Assembly: GCF_016899955.1 (NCBI RefSeq)
Contig: NZ_JACJJL010000006.1
Location: 62,001 to 126,000 of the forward strand
Origin: Marseilla massiliensis
Lineage (GTDB): Bacteria; Bacteroidota; Bacteroidia; Bacteroidales; Bacteroidaceae
Reading direction: 5' to 3'
Length of the DNA stretch: 64,000 nucleotides
Of this stretch, positions 61,724 to 64,000 are shown in pieces (within the stretch, counting starts at the first letter, position 1; every line of letters starts with the position of its first letter). The position numbers and the translations under genes were made by a program. The notes below the pieces were generated by a model, which saw nothing but the letters and a program-made list of their open reading frames with translations, searched no databases and had not been told where the DNA came from.

Positions 61724-63010
61724 TTAGCATTTGTGCGTCATGATGTCGAGCACCATGTTGTCGGTGGTCGCCATGGCGTCGGCACCGATGGAAGTCAGGT
61801 TGCGTATGCTCCTGTCGACGTCGTCGTCGATTATCCCTTCGGCGCTGCTGACGCACTTGCCCTCCATCGATAGCAGGGCGGAAAGCACGGCGGTAGACAC
61901 ACCCGACGATATCTTCAGCGAGCAGCTTGGCTTTGCCCCGTCGCAAATCATGCCCGTGATGTTGGCTATCATGTTCTTTACCGAGTGGCATACGTGCTCA
62001 TAGTTGCCGCCCATGAGGTAGGTTATGCCGCAGCTGCTGCCTATCGAGGCAACCACGCAACCGCACAGTGCCGACAGCTTTCCTAAGCTTTGCTTGATGT
62101 ATATGGCCGTGAGGTGGCTCATGGTCAGCGCCCGGATGAGTTCCTCCTCGGTGTTTTCGTTCTCTGTCGCGTACACCGCTACCGGGTTGGTGGCGCATAT
62201 CCCCTGGTTGCCGCTGCCGCTGTTGCTCATCACCGGTATCATGGCGCCGCCCATGCGAGCGTCGCATGCCGAGGCCGTGCGGGCTATTATCTTCGAGAAT
62301 ATGCTCCGGCCGAAGATGCCCTGGCTCAGCGGGCGGTCGATGGTCTTGCCCAGGTTGTGGCCGTAATTGCCCTTTATGGCCTCGCTGGCAGCCTTCATGT
62401 TGTAGTCCTTGGTTTCGGTTATGAAGCTTATCTCTTCCACCGGGGCGGTGGTGGCAAAGTCGTATACGAGGCGCATGTTGAGCCTTATGTCTTCCTCTTC
62501 CTCGCCCGCGGTGGTGTCGGTGCGGTTGTCGAGCAGTGCCTTGCCGTCTTTGCCGAGGTAGACAAACGACGTGTGGCCGCCTGCGATGATGGCCGTCGAC
62601 TCGCTCCCGGCGGCCTTGCAGCATACTTCGATGTACAGTTTCTCGGTGATGCCTTCCTTGAGTTTGATGTCGATATGCTTGCCGGCGATGTATTGCTTGC
62701 CTGCCTCGAGGGCTTCGGGCGTGAGGTCTTTGAGCACTTCGAGCTTGTAGTCGGACTTGCCTATCAGCGCCCCGAGGGCTATGGCTATGGGCAGTCCTAT
62801 CATGCCCGTGCCCGGTATGCCTACCCCCATGGCGTTTTTCAGGATGTTGGCACTAAGCAGCACGTTGATTGTTTCGGGCGTGCGCCCCAGTGTCTCGGCT
62901 GCCTTGGCTGTGCACAATGCCACCGCCATCGGTTCGGTGCAGCCTATGGCCGGTACCACTTCTTTGTGTATCAGCCTGATAATTCGGTTTCTCGTGTCCT
63001 TGTCAAGCAT
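61724..63010 (-). CDS. cyuA: L-cysteine desulfidase (CyuA/YhaM family)
   Basis: Cytoplasmic enzyme (428 aa) that breaks L-cysteine into pyruvate, ammonia and sulfide, probably with an iron-sulfur cluster as in related serine dehydratases. Diagnostic segments are KEVVPAIGCTEPMAVALCTAKAAETLG near the N-terminus, the Gly-rich MGVGIPGTGMIGLPIA, IPVMSNSGSGNQGICATNPV, and the C-terminal ITGMICDGAKPSCSLKISSG with candidate cluster cysteines. It lies 6 bp after dsbD, in one transcript; both deal with thiol chemistry, though a functional link is not shown. Confidence 0.88.
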   Translation of the reverse strand: MLDKDTRNRIIRLIHKEVVPAIGCTEPMAVALCTAKAAETLGRTPETINVLLSANILKNAMGVGIPGTGMIGLPIAIALGALIGKSDYKLEVLKDLTPEALEAGKQYIAGKHIDIKLKEGITEKLYIEVCCKAAGSESTAIIAGGHTSFVYLGKDGKALLDNRTDTTAGEEEEDIRLNMRLVYDFATTAPVEEISFITETKDYNMKAASEAIKGNYGHNLGKTIDRPLSQGIFGRSIFSKIIARTASACDARMGGAMIPVMSNSGSGNQGICATNPVAVYATENENTEEELIRALTMSHLTAIYIKQSLGKLSALCGCVVASIGSSCGITYLMGGNYEHVCHSVKNMIANITGMICDGAKPSCSLKISSGVSTAVLSALLSMEGKCVSSAEGIIDDDVDRSIRNLTSIGADAMATTDNMVLDIMTHKC

Positions 63011-63016
63011 GGCGTT

Positions 63017-64000
63017 TCATCGTTTTGAGTAGTTTTCAAGGCCTTTCTTCAGGAAGTCTATGTACTCCTGCAGGTTCTCGTCGTACGACCGGCTGCCTGC
63101 CAGCGGCTTGCCGTTGTTGTCGAGCAGCACATAGAAGGGCTGCGTGTTGGCACCCACTTTGGTGCGTTGCAGGTAGCTCCACTTGTCGCCCACGGTGCGA
63201 AGCGTGCGCTTCTGTCCGTTCTCCTCAACCTGGATGGGCTCCGGCAGTGGTGTCTTGTCGTCGACGTATAGCGATATCAGCACGTAGTCGTTGTTGAGCA
63301 TGTCGGCCACTTTGGGGTCTGTCCATACGGCAGCCTCCATCTTTCGGCAGTTGACACAGCCGAAACCGGTGAAGTCTACCATTACCGGCTTGCCCTGCGA
63401 GCGTGCTGCTGCCATGCCTTCATCGTAGTCGGTGTATTTGGCTTCAACCGATTCTTCGTGCAGGTTGAAGTCTTGCGTGTTCATCGGCGGGGCGAAGGCA
63501 CTGATGGCTTTCAGCGGCGCGCCCCACAGTCCGGGCACCATGTAGATGGCGAAAGCAAGCGAAATCATGGCCAGGAAGAACTGCGGCACGTTGGTGCGGT
63601 GCTCCGGGTCGTCGTGCGGAAACTTCAGCCAGCCCAGCAGGTAGATGCCCATCAGGCCGAAGATTACTATCCACAGGGCCACGAACACTTCGCGGTCGAG
63701 TATGTGCCAGCCGTAGGCAAGGTCGGCAACCGAGAGGAACTTCAGGGCGAAAGCCAGTTCGATGAAGCCCAGCACCACCTTGACCACGTTCATCCACCCG
63801 CCAGACTTTGGTGCCGACTTGAGCAGGCTGGGGAACATGGCGAACAGTGTGAAGGGTATGGCAAGGGCGATTGCGAAGCCGAGCATGCCAAGGGTGGGGC
63901 CTACAATGCTGCCTTGGGTAGACACGGCCACGAGCAGGAAGCCGATGATGGGGCCTGTGCAAGAGAATGATACGAGCGTGAGCGTGAACGCCATGAGGAA
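63017..64000 (-). CDS. dsbD: DsbD-like thiol:disulfide interchange protein, 5' truncated by the window edge
   Basis: C-terminal 327 residues of a DsbD-family protein that carries electrons from the cytoplasm to periplasmic reductases. The frame is open to base 64000, so the N-terminus is outside. Visible are membrane helices of the central domain, including the cysteine segment VSFSCTGPIIGFLL, then further helices, and a C-terminal periplasmic thioredoxin domain with redox motif FGCVNCRKMEA near 63340-63372 and VGANTQPFYVLLDNNG. It could supply reducing power to TlpA-like proteins such as the broken one at 40576. Confidence 0.9.
   Translation of the reverse strand, partial: FLMAFTLTLVSFSCTGPIIGFLLVAVSTQGSIVGPTLGMLGFAIALAIPFTLFAMFPSLLKSAPKSGGWMNVVKVVLGFIELAFALKFLSVADLAYGWHILDREVFVALWIVIFGLMGIYLLGWLKFPHDDPEHRTNVPQFFLAMISLAFAIYMVPGLWGAPLKAISAFAPPMNTQDFNLHEESVEAKYTDYDEGMAAARSQGKPVMVDFTGFGCVNCRKMEAAVWTDPKVADMLNNDYVLISLYVDDKTPLPEPIQVEENGQKRTLRTVGDKWSYLQRTKVGANTQPFYVLLDNNGKPLAGSRSYDENLQEYIDFLKKGLENYSKR

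Overview
The window looks like a chromosomal segment from a GC-rich member of the Bacteroidales, possibly Prevotellaceae or a relative; the genus cannot be fixed from this sequence. Supporting evidence: promoters of the Bacteroidetes type (TTTG, 19 bp, TAnnTTTG), few Shine-Dalgarno sequences, and Bacteroidetes-restricted families (DUF1573, DUF4492 ahead of cydAB, PorQ, a PorE-type protein, DUF5056, DUF6249-like). I see no insertion sequence, phage, conjugation module, rRNA operon or CRISPR array. One tRNA gene is present (tRNA-Ser, GGA).

Layout. 1-15.7 kb: a 5'-truncated alpha-2-macroglobulin-like protein, a DUF1573 protein, meaB, ispH, a GH3 beta-glucosidase (bglX), cmk and porQ on the minus strand, a TonB-like protein, a polyprenyl synthetase and a conserved hypothetical. 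16-20 kb: tatD, tRNA-Ser, an exbB / membrane protein / exbD / exbD operon and an Lrp-type regulator. 20.3-25.1 kb: a tiny Pro/His-rich lipoprotein, an rsmF-like/thyA/folA operon on the minus strand, and a sigma-factor module (DUF6249-like, ECF sigma, DUF5056). 25.4-33.9 kb (minus strand): a PorE-type OmpA protein, topB, a LUD protein and DUF4492-cydA-cydB. 34.4-40.3 kb: a coiled-coil membrane protein, then a TolC/HlyD/two ABC-2 permease efflux operon with no ATPase gene. 40.6-42.1 kb: a TlpA-like thioredoxin gene broken by a +1 frameshift in a G6 tract. 42-59 kb: a pectin locus with an AraC regulator, a PL4-type rhamnogalacturonan lyase carrying a type IX-like C-terminal tail, a sugar MFS transporter, a DUF5107/TPR protein, and GH2, GH35 and GH2 enzymes; it has no SusC/SusD pair. 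59-64 kb: a small outer-membrane beta-barrel, an AldA-type aldehyde dehydrogenase, an L-cysteine desulfidase and a 3'-complete but 5'-truncated DsbD.

How it fits together. The lyase, GH35 and two paralogous GH2 enzymes would cut the rhamnogalacturonan backbone and remove galactose or uronic acid side groups. The MFS protein would import sugars and the AraC protein probably senses one. AldA nearby could oxidise lactaldehyde from rhamnose. PorQ and the PorE-like protein suggest that the cell has a type IX secretion system, to which the lyase tail may be addressed.

The most unusual structure is not a gene. Seven intergenic regions, spread over the whole window, hold members of one GC-rich palindromic repeat family built on GGGCCGTTT/AAACGGCCC and TTGCAA. 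Several fold into almost perfect 14-22 bp hairpins. A different, MITE-like element with CCCTCCCC/GGGGAGGG ends lies between the MFS and DUF5107 genes.
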